35,948 bases of DNA from Mesorhizobium sp. (GTDB taxonomy: Bacteria; Pseudomonadota; Alphaproteobacteria; Rhizobiales; Rhizobiaceae). This document shows, one piece after another, positions 1-8,330 of the stretch. Under the pieces are notes generated by a model. It made no database searches and was not told where the DNA came from. It saw nothing but the letters and a program-made list of their open reading frames with translations. Position numbers and translations under genes: made by a program. The stretch spans positions 1-35,948 of the forward strand of contig NZ_JAFKIC010000162.1 of the NCBI RefSeq assembly GCF_017306585.1. The letters run 5' to 3'. Each line of letters opens with the position of its first letter. Position 1 is the first letter of the stretch.

Positions 1-389
1 TTGACGATGACCGGGTCCTTGGACGCGTCAGGCAAGGTGCCGCGCACGCCCTGCACCTTCGACAGCACTTCCGTCAGCGCGGTGTCGGGGTCGGAGCCGA
101 GCTTCATCTGCACCGTTACAGTGCTGGTGGACGGGCTGCTCGAGGAGGTGACGTAGTCGATGTTTTCCGTCGAGGCGACGGCGCGCGCGATCGGGGCGGA
201 AATGAAGCCCTGGATCAGGTCGGCGCTGGCGCCTGGATAGGCGGTAGTGATGGTGATCGCCGTCTCGTCGACCTTCGGATATTGCCGGATCGACAGGTTG
301 AAGATGCCCTGGAAACCCAGAAGCAGGATCATGCAGGCAAGGACCGTCGACAGGACGGGCCGGCGAATGAAAAGATCGGAAACGCTCAT
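1..389 (-). CDS. RND multidrug efflux permease, N-terminal part (cut by window edge)
   Basis: This is the inner-membrane pump of a tripartite RND (HAE1 family) efflux system, which exports drugs or other amphiphiles using the proton gradient. The first 129 residues are visible. They open with the typical MSVSDLFIRRPVLSTV start, followed by the first membrane helix (about residues 12-30) and the start of the porter domain, including QYPKVDETAITI and YPGASADLIQGF. The ATG overlaps the stop codon of the upstream adaptor gene (ATGA), so the two are translationally coupled. The gene continues past the start of the window, so its length and the proton-relay residues cannot be judged. The family call is secure; the substrate is unknown. 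Confidence 0.93.
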   Translation of the reverse strand, partial: MSVSDLFIRRPVLSTVLACMILLLGFQGIFNLSIRQYPKVDETAITITTAYPGASADLIQGFISAPIARAVASTENIDYVTSSSSPSTSTVTVQMKLGSDPDTALTEVLSKVQGVRGTLPDASKDPVIV

Positions 390-1693
390 TGCTGGTCGGC
401 CTGCTTGTTCGCCGATTTGGTCGGGTCGATCGTGTTGTCGACGTTCACGGTCATGCCATTGAACAGGCGGTTCTGGCCGGCGGTGACGACTTCCTCGCCC
501 GCCTTCAGCCCCTCAACGATCTCGACCATGCCCTGATTGCGGCGGCCGGGCTTGACGAAGACCTGAGACAGCACGAGCGCGGGCTTATCGGCCTCGGCAG
601 GCTTGGCCGCATCGGCCGGCTTGGCATCGGCGGGCTTGGCGTCGGCGGGCGTGGGGTCGGAAGGCTTGGGATCGGCAGGCTTGGTCGCGTCGGCGGCCGG
701 CTTGGCATCCGCGGGTTTGGCGTCGGCTGGCTTTTCCGCCTGCGCGGGCGCCGCCCCGGCGGGTTTGGCCGGCTGTACCACGAAGATGTAGTCGCCGTAG
801 AGGCTGGTGGTCAGCGCCGTCTGCGGCAGCGACAGCACGTTCTGCTCCTCCGGCAGTTCGACGCGCACCTGCACGAACTGGCCAGGGGTCAGCTTGCCGT
901 CCGGATTGGCGACCTCGGCGCGGATGTTCACCAGCCGGCTCGACGGGTCGATCTTGGGGTCGATGCCGCGAATGGCGCCGGCGAAGGGCATGTCGCCGCC
1001 ACCAAGGCCCAAGCGAACCGTCTGGCCGATCTTGAGCAGCGGGAGCTGCTGTTCGGGAACAGAGAAGTCGACCCGCATCGTGTCGAGGTCCTGCAGCGTC
1101 ACCACCGAGGTGCCGGGCGACAGGTACTGGCCGAGATCGATCTTCGGAATGCCGACCGTGCCGGCGAAGGGCGCGGTCAGCTGCTTCTGGTCGAGCACAG
1201 CCTGCAGTCTGGTAACCTGCGATGCCGAGGCGGAGGCCGCGGCGCGCGCGCTGTCCAGGGTCGAATCGGAGCCGACACCGCGCTTGGTCAGTTCGATGGC
1301 GCGCGTCAGCGAGACCTGATCGAGCGCGGCCTGCGCCTTCTGCGCCTCGAGATCGGCGCGCTCGACGGCGTCGTCGAGTTGCAACAGCACCGCGTTGGAC
1401 GCGACTTTCTCGTTGGCGTGGAAGGGTATTTCCTTGACGATACCGCTGACTTCCACCGTCAGGTCGACACCGCGCACGGCACGCACGGTGCCGATGGCCT
1501 CGACGCCCGGCGTCCAGTTCGCCGGCTTGGCGATGGTCGTCGACACGGTCGCCGCCGGGGGCTTCATCGTGGCGAAATACTGCTTGATCATGCCGTCGCG
1601 GAAGTAGTTGAACCAGACGATGCCGCCGACCACGACGCCGAGCACGAGCAGGATCAGAAGGATGATGAAGATACGGAGTATGCGCTTGAACAA
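386..1693 (-). CDS. RND efflux periplasmic adaptor (membrane fusion protein)
   Basis: This periplasmic adaptor links the RND pump to an outer-membrane channel. It has an N-terminal membrane anchor (about residues 6-26), a barrel-sandwich/lipoyl half (GIVKEIPFHANEKV), a helical hairpin, the second lipoyl half (LTAPFAGTVGIPKIDLG) and a beta-barrel. I place the start at a TTG (1693), giving 435 residues, because GAGGGG lies 6 bases upstream. The in-frame ATG at 1768 would sit only a few bases from the predicted transcription start. An unusual feature is a low-complexity insert of about 60 residues (roughly 307-370), made of repeated Pro-Ala-Asp-Ala-Lys units, between the barrel and the membrane-proximal domain. 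It is probably controlled by the divergent TetR gene. Confidence 0.9.
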   Translation of the reverse strand: MFKRILRIFIILLILLVLGVVVGGIVWFNYFRDGMIKQYFATMKPPAATVSTTIAKPANWTPGVEAIGTVRAVRGVDLTVEVSGIVKEIPFHANEKVASNAVLLQLDDAVERADLEAQKAQAALDQVSLTRAIELTKRGVGSDSTLDSARAAASASASQVTRLQAVLDQKQLTAPFAGTVGIPKIDLGQYLSPGTSVVTLQDLDTMRVDFSVPEQQLPLLKIGQTVRLGLGGGDMPFAGAIRGIDPKIDPSSRLVNIRAEVANPDGKLTPGQFVQVRVELPEEQNVLSLPQTALTTSLYGDYIFVVQPAKPAGAAPAQAEKPADAKPADAKPAADATKPADPKPSDPTPADAKPADAKPADAAKPAEADKPALVLSQVFVKPGRRNQGMVEIVEGLKAGEEVVTAGQNRLFNGMTVNVDNTIDPTKSANKQADQQ

Positions 1694-1780
1694 GGAAGTC
1701 CCCTCAGTCGAAATCCGGCGCGAAGCTCGGACATCGGGACACATATCGACCGCGGGCCCCGATTTCAAATAGTGGCGGCC

Positions 1781-1809
1781 TTACTGTACCGTCTGGACGG
1801 TCTTGTCAA
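1781..1809 (-). promoter_or_regulatory. Promoter of the efflux operon
   Basis: Read on the minus strand, TTGACA (1809-1804) matches the -35 consensus exactly. It is followed after 15 bases by TACAGT (1788-1783), a 4/6 match to a -10 box. Transcription would begin near 1775, leaving a leader of about 80 bases before the TTG start at 1693. The spacer is occupied by the inverted repeat described separately, so a repressor bound there would block the polymerase. Confidence 0.55.
1788..1801. promoter_or_regulatory. Candidate TetR operator
   Basis: A perfect inverted repeat with 6-base arms, ACCGTC and GACGGT, separated by TG. It lies in the divergent region between the adaptor gene and the tetR gene and overlaps the predicted efflux promoter. 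Its size, symmetry and position are what is expected of a local TetR-family operator. Binding is inferred, not shown. Confidence 0.6.
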
Positions 1810-1838
1810 TTGGGCCTAAGCTTGCGAAGGGAGGCGTC

Positions 1839-2372
1839 ATGAGAGCCCAACGACCGAACTCGCGCGAGAAGATCCTCGCCGCGGCCGCTGATGTTGCACG
1901 GGAATCCGGACCCGGCAGCCTGTCGCTTGAAGCGGTGGCTAGCCGCGCCGGCGTCTCGAAGGGCGGACTGCTCTATAATTTCCCGACCAAGGCCAAATTG
2001 ATGCAGGGGCTGGTCGAAGGCTATCTGCGCGAGTTCGAGCAGGCCCTGGAAGCCGCCAACAGCAATGACAAGGGCGAGAACCCGCTCGCTGTCTATATCA
2101 GGTTGTCGGCGAATGACTGCGAGGAGAAGCAGCCATCGGCATCCTGGATATTCTCGGCGATCGCCGAGGACCCCGATTTCATGACGCCGATAAAGACCTT
2201 CAAGCGCCAGCTGTTCGAAAAGCTGAAGGGCGGCAGGAACGACCTCAGATCGCTGCTGGTCTGCTTTCTGGCCATCGAAGGCCTGCGCAGCATGAACCTG
2301 TTCGATTCCGACGTGCTGTCGAAGGAAGAGCGCGAGCTGCTGGTGTCGTCGCTTCTGGAAATCGCCGAATAG
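1839..2372 (+). CDS. TetR-family transcriptional repressor
   Basis: A 177-residue DNA-binding regulator divergent from the RND operon, so it is most likely its local repressor. The N-terminal helix-turn-helix is clear (about residues 9-55: REKILAAAADVARESG, then LSLEAVASRAGVSKGGLLYN), with the usual TetR phrase KGGLLYNFPTKAKLM. The C-terminal ligand-binding half is helical and not diagnostic. The ATG at 1839 was chosen because AAGGGAGG precedes it at good spacing; an in-frame TTG at 1803 lies inside the promoter/operator region and is unlikely. The inducer cannot be read from the sequence. The gene ends 15 bases from the convergent Lrp/AsnC gene. Confidence 0.92.
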   Translation: MRAQRPNSREKILAAAADVARESGPGSLSLEAVASRAGVSKGGLLYNFPTKAKLMQGLVEGYLREFEQALEAANSNDKGENPLAVYIRLSANDCEEKQPSASWIFSAIAEDPDFMTPIKTFKRQLFEKLKGGRNDLRSLLVCFLAIEGLRSMNLFDSDVLSKEERELLVSSLLEIAE

Positions 2373-2387
2373 ACGCCTGATGGCCCT

Positions 2388-2828
2388 TCAATCGACGGCG
2401 CGTTCGATGTCGCGACGCAGGACGATCGCGGTCGTCAGGTCCTCGACACCGCCGAGCGTGGCAACGAGATCGCGGACCGTGTTGAGCCTGTCGATCGACT
2501 GGACCTCGACCTCGACGATCAGATCGAGCTGACCGCTGACCGACGACACCCGGCGCACTTCCGGATAGCGCGCCAGCTGGTCGAGGATGCCGATCGACGG
2601 GGTACGGATCAGCGTGACCAGCAGGAAGGCGCGGACAAGCCCCGCGTCCATCTGGCCGATATCGGCGCGGTAGCCCCTTATGACGCCGCTCTTTTCCAGC
2701 GAGGCCACGCGTTCGCTGGTCGCGCTGCGCGACAGGCCGATGCGCCCGGCAAGCGACTTCAGCGGGATGCGGGCCTCCTTCGACAGGATGGCGAGAATGT
2801 CCCTGTCCTTGGCGTCCAGTTCCCTCAT
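2388..2828 (-). CDS. Lrp/AsnC-family transcriptional regulator
   Basis: A 146-residue regulator of the feast/famine (Lrp/AsnC) family. It starts with the typical LDAKDRDILAILSKEARI helix and a winged helix-turn-helix (LKSLAGRIGLSRSATSERV, about residues 23-41). It ends with the RAM/AsnC ligand-binding domain (about 65-140), including the VSGQLDLIVEVEV core. Such proteins usually sense an amino acid and control its catabolism or transport. It is transcribed away from the kinase-M23-aminotransferase gene, which is therefore its most likely target. Only a weak Shine-Dalgarno sequence precedes the start. The effector is unknown. Confidence 0.93.
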   Translation of the reverse strand: MRELDAKDRDILAILSKEARIPLKSLAGRIGLSRSATSERVASLEKSGVIRGYRADIGQMDAGLVRAFLLVTLIRTPSIGILDQLARYPEVRRVSSVSGQLDLIVEVEVQSIDRLNTVRDLVATLGGVEDLTTAIVLRRDIERAVD

Positions 2829-2849
2829 GTCCCGATGCTCCAGGCGGTT

Positions 2850-2890
2850 CCGTTAATGTGCCGGTCAAAGCAGTCATTGTGCCGGCGTAA
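2850..2890. promoter_or_regulatory. Direct repeats in the Lrp/fusion-gene divergent region
   Basis: The octamer TGTGCCGG occurs twice, about two helical turns apart (starting near 2858 and near 2878), in the 130-bp gap between the Lrp/AsnC gene and the divergent fusion gene. Spaced same-face repeats fit an oligomeric regulator such as Lrp/AsnC. This is suggestive only. Confidence 0.3.
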
Positions 2891-2958
2891 CCGACGCTTT
2901 GCCGGATGCCCGATTTTTTGGCCCGTGCCAAGCTTCGACAGGACAGATCGGATTTCAC

Positions 2959-5900
2959 ATGACTGACGTTTCCCACCCAGCGCCGCATTTCCCGCCCGGC
3001 GAAGCCGTCGATCTTGCGGCGCTGCATTTCGGCATAGCCGGAACCGTCGCGCCGCTCGACAGCGAGCGCGACCAGAATTTCAAGCTGACGGCGGCGGATC
3101 ATTCGCTGTGGATTCTCAAGATCGTCAATGCCAGCGAGCCGCGGGTCGAGAGCGATTTTCAGGCAGCCCTGTTCGACCATCTCGAACGCCACAGCCCGGA
3201 CCTCGCCGTGCCGCGCCTCAGGAAAACAAGACAGGCAACATCGCTCGCCCATGCAAGGGGCCCCGGCGGCGAAGACCATGCGTTGCGCCTGGTGTCGTGG
3301 CTTCCGGGACGGCCGCTGGCCGAGAGCGAGGCAAGCCCGGCGCTGCTCGAGAGCCTCGGCGGCGCGCTCGGCCGGCTGGACCGGGCCCTGCAGGGCTTCA
3401 TCCATCCCGGTGCCTTGCGCTCGTTCGACTGGGACATCCGCCAGGCGGGCGGCGGGCGGCAGCGTCTTCATCATATCGATGACAGCCAGGACCGAGCCTT
3501 GCTGGAGCGGTTCCTCGATCGTTTCGATGCCGAGGTCGCGCCCCGGCTGCCCGCCTTGCGCGCGCAGGTGATCCATAACGACGCCAATGACTGGAACGTG
3601 CTGGTCGACCCCGACCGGCCAGAGCGCGTCGCCGGGCTGATCGACTTCGGCGATGCGCTGCACAGTGTCCTGATAGCAGAGGTCGCCGTCGCCTGCGCCT
3701 ACGCCATACTCGACGCCGAGGATCCGATCGGCGCGGCCGCACGGCTGACATCAGGTTTTCATGCCGAATATCCGTTGCGCGAAGAGGAACTCGACCTGCT
3801 CTTCGATCTGATCGCGATGCGTCTCGTCACCTCGGTGACCTTGTCCGCCGCGCGCCGGGACCGTACCGTCGACAATCCTTATCTCTCGATCTCGGAAGCG
3901 CCGGCCTGGCGGCTGCTGCATCGTCTTGGCCGGATGAACCGGCGCTTCGCCACCGCCATCCTGCGCCATGCCTGCGGCTTCGAAGCGGCTCCCGGAGCCC
4001 GCGCCGTGACAGGCTGGATCGCGGCGAACCGTGCGCGGCTGGCGCCGATCCTCGACCGTCATCCGGCCACGCTCGCCAAGGCGCTCGTGCCTTATGGCGA
4101 CCCGCAAAATCCGATGACCGTGGCATCGGCCGCGCAGCAGCCCGAGGAGGCGACCGCGTGGTGGGACGCCTATTGCGCCGAGCATGGCGTTGCGCTCGGC
4201 ATCGGTCCATGGGGCGAGGCGCGCACGGTCTATGCGGGCGAAATGTTCCAGTCGCGTTTCGTGGACGGTGCGCGGCGGGCCAATCATCTCGGCCTCGACC
4301 TCTTCATGCCGGCGGGCGCAAGGCTTTACACGCCGCTCGCCGCCACGGTCAGAAGCGTCGAGATCGAAGAGGATCCGCTCGGCTATGGCTGCCTGGTGGC
4401 GCTGGAGCACGCGCCGCCGGGTTGTCCGCGTTTCGTCACGCTGTGGGGCCACATGGCGCATGAGGCGGGACGGCGGCTGAAGGCGGGCGACCGTTTGGAA
4501 GCCGGCGCGCTTGTCGGCGAGATGGGCGGGCCGGCGGAAAATGGCGGCTGGGCGCCGCATCTGCATTTCCAGATATCGACGGACGCAAGCCTCGCGGCGC
4601 GCGACATACTCGGGGTCGGCGAGGAGCGCTATCTCGATGTGTGGAAGGAGCTGTTTCCGGATGCCGCCGACCTCGCCGGCATTCCGCCGGAAACTTTCCG
4701 GCAGAGCGGCCGCGCCCGTTCCGAGATCGTCGCGGCGCGCAAGGCGTCGCTGCTGCCCAACCTCTCCATCTCCTATTCCGAGCCGATCAAATTCGTGCGC
4801 GGCGAGGGCGCCTGGCTGATCGACGACCGCGGCCGCGCCTATCTCGACTGCTTCAACAATGTCTGCCATCTCGGTCATGCCCATCCCGACGTGGTCGAGG
4901 CGATCGCCAGGCAGGCGGCGAAGCTCAACACCAACACGCGCTATCTGCACGACGCCATCGTGACCTATGCGGAACGGTTGACGGCGACGCTTCCGGCCGG
5001 GCTGTCGGTGGCGTCCTTCGCCTGTTCGGGCAGCGAGGCCAACAGCCTGATGCTGCGCATGGCGCGAACCCATACCGGGCGCAGCGAGGCGATCGTGCTC
5101 GACTGGGCCTATCACGGCACGACGCAGGAGCTGATCGACCTCAGCCCCTACAAATACAAGCGCAAGGGCGGCAAGGGCCGGCCGGCGCATGTGTTCGAGG
5201 CGGTCATTCCCGACAGCTACCATGCACCGGCGGAATGGCCCGCCGAAGAGCATGCGAAGCGCTTTGCCGAGAGCGTCGCCGAGCAGATCGCCGAGATGGC
5301 AAGGCAAGGCCACGCTCCGGGCCTGTTCCTGGCGGAATCGATACCGAGCGTCGCCGGCCAGGTCTTCCTGCCGGACGGCTATCTCGGCGAGGTCTACGCC
5401 ATGGTGCGCGCCGCCGGCGGCATCTGCGTCGCCGACGAGGTGCAGGTCGGTTTCGGTCGGGTCGGCAGTCATTGGTGGGCATTCGAGACCCAGGGCGTGA
5501 TCCCCGACATCGTCACCATGGGCAAGCCGATCGGCAACGGCCATCCGATGGCGGCGGTGGTGACGACCCGGGAGATCGCAGCCTCGTTCAACAACGGCAT
5601 GGAATATTTCAATACGTTCGGCGGCAATCCGGTGTCATGCGCGGCAGGTTTGGCGGTGCTCGACGTCATCGAGCGCGACGGGCTGAGGCGAAATGCGCTG
5701 GAGATCGGCGACCATCTCCTCGCCCGGTTCAGGGATCTGCAGGCCCGCTACGACATCATCGGCGACGTGCGCGGCCAGGGGCTGTTTCTCGGCATCGAGC
5801 TGGTCGAGGACCGCAGGATCAAGTCGCCGGCGACGGCGCTTGCCCGCCGCGTCAATGACGGCGTGCGGGCGCGCGGTGTGCTGATCGGCACCGAAGGTCC

Positions 5901-6015
5901 GCACGACAATGTGCTGAAGATGCGTCCGCCGATGATCTTCAGCCGCGCCAACGCCGATCACCTGGTCGGCGTTCTCGATGAGACGCTGGCGGCGGTTCTG
6001 GCGGAAAGGGCGTAG
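2959..6015 (+). CDS. Trifunctional protein: APH-type kinase + M23 metallopeptidase + class-III PLP enzyme (phospho-lyase-like)
   Basis: A 1018-residue fusion of three domains. Residues about 15-330 are an aminoglycoside/hydroxylysine-kinase-like phosphotransferase with catalytic HNDANDWN (H206, D208, N213) and metal-binding IDFGD (D229). Residues about 425-560 are an M23 (LytM) metallopeptidase with its zinc ligands intact (H443 and D447 in HLGLD, H498 in WGHM, H534 and H536 in HLHF). Residues about 590-1015 are a class-III aminotransferase fold with SGSEAN, cofactor Asp826 and PLP-lysine K856 (GKPIGNGHP). Related kinase and lyase pairs phosphorylate a hydroxylated amine (hydroxylysine, ethanolamine) and then eliminate phosphate and ammonia to an aldehyde. 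I infer such a two-step amine catabolism here. The role of the peptidase domain is unknown. The ATG at 2959 is preferred over an upstream TTG at 2899. It is divergent from the Lrp/AsnC gene. Confidence 0.9.
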   Translation: MTDVSHPAPHFPPGEAVDLAALHFGIAGTVAPLDSERDQNFKLTAADHSLWILKIVNASEPRVESDFQAALFDHLERHSPDLAVPRLRKTRQATSLAHARGPGGEDHALRLVSWLPGRPLAESEASPALLESLGGALGRLDRALQGFIHPGALRSFDWDIRQAGGGRQRLHHIDDSQDRALLERFLDRFDAEVAPRLPALRAQVIHNDANDWNVLVDPDRPERVAGLIDFGDALHSVLIAEVAVACAYAILDAEDPIGAAARLTSGFHAEYPLREEELDLLFDLIAMRLVTSVTLSAARRDRTVDNPYLSISEAPAWRLLHRLGRMNRRFATAILRHACGFEAAPGARAVTGWIAANRARLAPILDRHPATLAKALVPYGDPQNPMTVASAAQQPEEATAWWDAYCAEHGVALGIGPWGEARTVYAGEMFQSRFVDGARRANHLGLDLFMPAGARLYTPLAATVRSVEIEEDPLGYGCLVALEHAPPGCPRFVTLWGHMAHEAGRRLKAGDRLEAGALVGEMGGPAENGGWAPHLHFQISTDASLAARDILGVGEERYLDVWKELFPDAADLAGIPPETFRQSGRARSEIVAARKASLLPNLSISYSEPIKFVRGEGAWLIDDRGRAYLDCFNNVCHLGHAHPDVVEAIARQAAKLNTNTRYLHDAIVTYAERLTATLPAGLSVASFACSGSEANSLMLRMARTHTGRSEAIVLDWAYHGTTQELIDLSPYKYKRKGGKGRPAHVFEAVIPDSYHAPAEWPAEEHAKRFAESVAEQIAEMARQGHAPGLFLAESIPSVAGQVFLPDGYLGEVYAMVRAAGGICVADEVQVGFGRVGSHWWAFETQGVIPDIVTMGKPIGNGHPMAAVVTTREIAASFNNGMEYFNTFGGNPVSCAAGLAVLDVIERDGLRRNALEIGDHLLARFRDLQARYDIIGDVRGQGLFLGIELVEDRRIKSPATALARRVNDGVRARGVLIGTEGPHDNVLKMRPPMIFSRANADHLVGVLDETLAAVLAERA

Positions 6016-6023
6016 GACTGGCA

Positions 6024-6043
6024 CCGCGCCAAAGGTGGCGCGG
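6024..6043 (+). terminator. GC-rich hairpin after the fusion gene
   Basis: A perfect 8-bp stem, CCGCGCCA and TGGCGCGG, closes on the loop AAGG just 8 bases after the fusion gene stop. No T-run follows, so it is more likely an mRNA-stabilising or attenuating hairpin than a full intrinsic terminator. Confidence 0.5.
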
Positions 6044-6133
6044 AGGGAATTCGGGAGCAGCGATTTTTGAGGAACGTCCGGTGCTTCACGCGCCGGCGGG
6101 AGGAGAGGCTTTGCCTCGAAAAGGGAGGAAACC

Positions 6134-7147
6134 ATGAAACATGCAATCATTGCCACGCTCGCGCTGGCATCGGCCATGATGGCCGTGCCGGCCAAGGCGG
6201 ACACATTCGATACCGTCAAGCAGAGAGGCTCGATCCTGTGCGGCGTCAGCCAGGGCGTGGCCGGCTTTTCGGCGCCCGACGACCAGGGCAAATGGAGCGG
6301 CTTCGACATCGACTTCTGCCGCGCGGTTTCCGCCGCCGTGTTCGGCGATCCGGACAAGGTCAGTTATGTGCCGCTGTCGACCAAGGAACGCTTCACGGCG
6401 CTGCAGGCGGGCACGGTCGACATCCTATCGCGGCAGTCGACCTGGACCCTGTCGCGCGACACCGGCATGGGCATCCATTTCGCCGGCACCGCCTACTATG
6501 ACGGCCAGGGCTTCATGGTGCGCAAGAACCTCAATGTGGACAGCGCCTTGAAGCTCTCCGGCGCCACGGTTTGCGCCGAACAGGGTACGACCACGGAGCA
6601 GAACGTCGCCGACTATTTCAGCGCCCACGCCATGAAATACGAAGCCGTCGTCATCGATTCCGCCGACAGCATCATCAAGGCCTTCGACAGCGGTCGCTGC
6701 GATGTCTACACGACCGACGCGTCGGCGCTCTATGCGCAGCGCCTGAAGCTGACCGATCCCGCCGCCTTCACCGTGCTGCCCGAGATCATCTCCAAGGAGC
6801 CGCTCGGTCCCGCCGTGCGCAAGGGCGACGACAAATGGTTCGATGTCGTGCGCTGGACGCTGTTTTCGCTGATCGAAGCGGAAGAGGAAGGCATCACGCA
6901 GGCCAATGCGGAAGCCTCGCTGAAGTCGCCGAACCCGACGGTCCGGCGGTTTCTCGGCGTCGAGGGCGACAATGGCAAGCAGCTCGGGCTGGAGCCGGCC
7001 TTCGCCTATAACATCGTCGCCAAGGTCGGCAATTACGGCGAGATGTTCGAACGCAATCTCGGCCAGGCCAGCCAGCTGAAGATCGCGCGGGGCATCAATG
7101 CGCTGTGGAACGCCGGCGGGCTGATGTACGCGCCGCCGGCGCGCTGA
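6134..7147 (+). CDS. Periplasmic amino-acid-binding protein, AapJ-like (ABC importer)
   Basis: A 337-residue solute-binding protein that delivers amino acids to an ABC importer. It has a cleavable signal peptide (about residues 1-22, ending AKA before DTFD) and a family-3 binding-protein fold: GSILCGVSQGVAGFS, then WSGFDIDFCRAVSAAVFGD, then the hinge phrase GRCDVYTTDASALYA. Its length and the repeated match to the general L-amino-acid binding protein AapJ of rhizobia support that subfamily. A strong Shine-Dalgarno (AAGGGAGG) precedes the ATG. No permease or ATPase of this type is adjacent, so it is an orphan binding protein. Its position after the fusion enzyme suggests it brings in that enzyme's substrate, which is an inference. 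Confidence 0.9.
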   Translation: MKHAIIATLALASAMMAVPAKADTFDTVKQRGSILCGVSQGVAGFSAPDDQGKWSGFDIDFCRAVSAAVFGDPDKVSYVPLSTKERFTALQAGTVDILSRQSTWTLSRDTGMGIHFAGTAYYDGQGFMVRKNLNVDSALKLSGATVCAEQGTTTEQNVADYFSAHAMKYEAVVIDSADSIIKAFDSGRCDVYTTDASALYAQRLKLTDPAAFTVLPEIISKEPLGPAVRKGDDKWFDVVRWTLFSLIEAEEEGITQANAEASLKSPNPTVRRFLGVEGDNGKQLGLEPAFAYNIVAKVGNYGEMFERNLGQASQLKIARGINALWNAGGLMYAPPAR

Positions 7148-7160
7148 TCCTTGTTCTGTC

Positions 7161-7204
7161 GCAATTCCGGACGGAAAACCGGTTCCCGCTTTTCCTGGAA
7201 TTGC
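7161..7204. repeat. Small palindromic intergenic repeat (RIME-like)
   Basis: Outer arms GCAATTCC and GGAATTGC are perfect inverted repeats; inside them lie GGAAAA and TTTTCC, giving a nested stem about 44 bases long. From memory this sequence type is dispersed through intergenic DNA of rhizobia and relatives; copy number cannot be checked here. It sits between two convergent genes. Confidence 0.6.
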
Positions 7205-7211
7205 TTTGAGA

Positions 7212-7238
7212 CCGTGCACGCCGAGCTGGCGTGCACGG
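7212..7238. terminator. Hairpin between convergent genes
   Basis: A perfect 11-bp stem (CCGTGCACGCC and GGCGTGCACGG) closes on the 5-base loop GAGCT. It lies between the convergent amino-acid binding protein gene and the sugar ABC ATPase gene. It can form on either transcript, but neither side has a proper T-tract. A bidirectional terminator or a 3'-end stabilising structure is likely. Confidence 0.6.
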
Positions 7239-7244
7239 CCGGTT

Positions 7245-8330
7245 TCAAGCCGTCGGCAGGGCCTTGCCCGTCGACGGATCGAACAGACGAAGCGCTGCGT
7301 CGTCGAAAGCGAGGTCGCGCTTGTCGCCCTTGGCGACGGAGGCCCTGGGCGGCAGACAGGCCGTCAGTTGCTGCGTGCCGATGCGGGCGGTGGTCACCAG
7401 TTCCGGGCCGGTCAGTTCGACGACCTCGATCTCGACAGGCAGCGACAGATCGGTCGCGGCGCCCGCAACCGCGCGGAGCGCTTCCGGCCTGACGCCGAGG
7501 ACGACCTGGGCGCCTTCGCGCGCCGAGCCGGCGTAGCGAGCCGGCAAGGGTATGCGCACGTCGGAGCCGGCGATGGCCAGCTTCCCGTCCACGATCACCG
7601 CTTGCAGCATGTTCATCGACGGTGCGCCGACAAAGCCGGCGACATAGAGCGTCGCCGGTTCGTTGTAGATCTCCTCTGGTGTGCCGAGCTGTTCGATCCT
7701 GCCGTCGCGCATCACGGCGATGCGGCTCGCCAGCGTCATGGCCTCGATCTGGTCGTGGGTGACATAGACGACGGTGGTCTGCAGCATCTGATGCAGCCGC
7801 TTCAATTCGGTGCGCATTTCCAGGCGCAGCTTGGCGTCGAGGTTGGACAGCGGCTCATCGAACAGGAACACCTGCGGCTTGCGCACCAGAGCGCGGCCGA
7901 TGGCGACGCGCTGCCGCTGGCCGCCGGAGAGCTGGCTCGGCTTGCGGTCGAGCAGGCTTTCGATCTGCAGCAGTTTCGCGGCTTCGCCCACCGCCTTTTC
8001 GCGCTCATCGGCCGCGACGCCGCGCATCTCCAGCCCGAAGCCGATGTTGCGGCGCACGGTCAGGTTCGGATAGAGCGCGTAGGACTGGAAGACCATGGCG
8101 ATGTCGCGGTTCTTGGGATGGACACCAAGGATCGAACGGCCGCCGATCAGGACGTCGCCGCTCGTCGCTTCGGCCAGGCCCGCGATGATGTTGAGAAGCG
8201 TCGACTTTCCGCAGCCGGAAGAACCGAGCAGCACCAGGAACTCACCGCTCTGCAGCGCGATGTCGATGCCTTTCAGCGTTTCGACGCTGCCATAATTCTT
8301 GCGGACGTTGCGGATTTCAAGCGCGCTCAT
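7245..8330 (-). CDS. Sugar ABC importer ATPase (UgpC/MsmK type)
   Basis: A 361-residue ATP-binding subunit of a carbohydrate ABC importer. Walker A is GSSGCGKST (36-44), the Q-loop Q82, the signature LSGGQ (134-138), Walker B VFLFDEP (154-160) and the switch His H192. After it come a C-terminal TOBE/MalK-like regulatory region from about residue 235. I chose the ATG at 8330 ([14 protein letters not shown]) because it begins exactly at the domain start. It overlaps the end of the PfkB kinase gene by 14 bases and is the last gene of the sugar operon, which is transcribed leftward from 13324. It should energise the two permeases at 10274-12003. Confidence 0.95.
   Translation of the reverse strand: MSALEIRNVRKNYGSVETLKGIDIALQSGEFLVLLGSSGCGKSTLLNIIAGLAEATSGDVLIGGRSILGVHPKNRDIAMVFQSYALYPNLTVRRNIGFGLEMRGVAADEREKAVGEAAKLLQIESLLDRKPSQLSGGQRQRVAIGRALVRKPQVFLFDEPLSNLDAKLRLEMRTELKRLHQMLQTTVVYVTHDQIEAMTLASRIAVMRDGRIEQLGTPEEIYNEPATLYVAGFVGAPSMNMLQAVIVDGKLAIAGSDVRIPLPARYAGSAREGAQVVLGVRPEALRAVAGAATDLSLPVEIEVVELTGPELVTTARIGTQQLTACLPPRASVAKGDKRDLAFDDAALRLFDPSTGKALPTA

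Noticed and set aside
389-1819. Long open frame on the plus strand opposite the RND adaptor
   Set aside because: It is the complement of a clear adaptor gene, is rich in Arg/Gly/Leu repeats from the repetitive DNA, and shows no domain.
2245-3663. 472-codon open frame on the minus strand
   Set aside because: It runs antisense to the fusion gene's kinase domain and across the tetR end and the Lrp/AsnC gene in another frame; no motif is seen.
3751-5544. 597-codon open frame on the minus strand
   Set aside because: Antisense shadow of the M23 and PLP domains; GC-rich codon bias keeps it open, and its sequence has no family signature.
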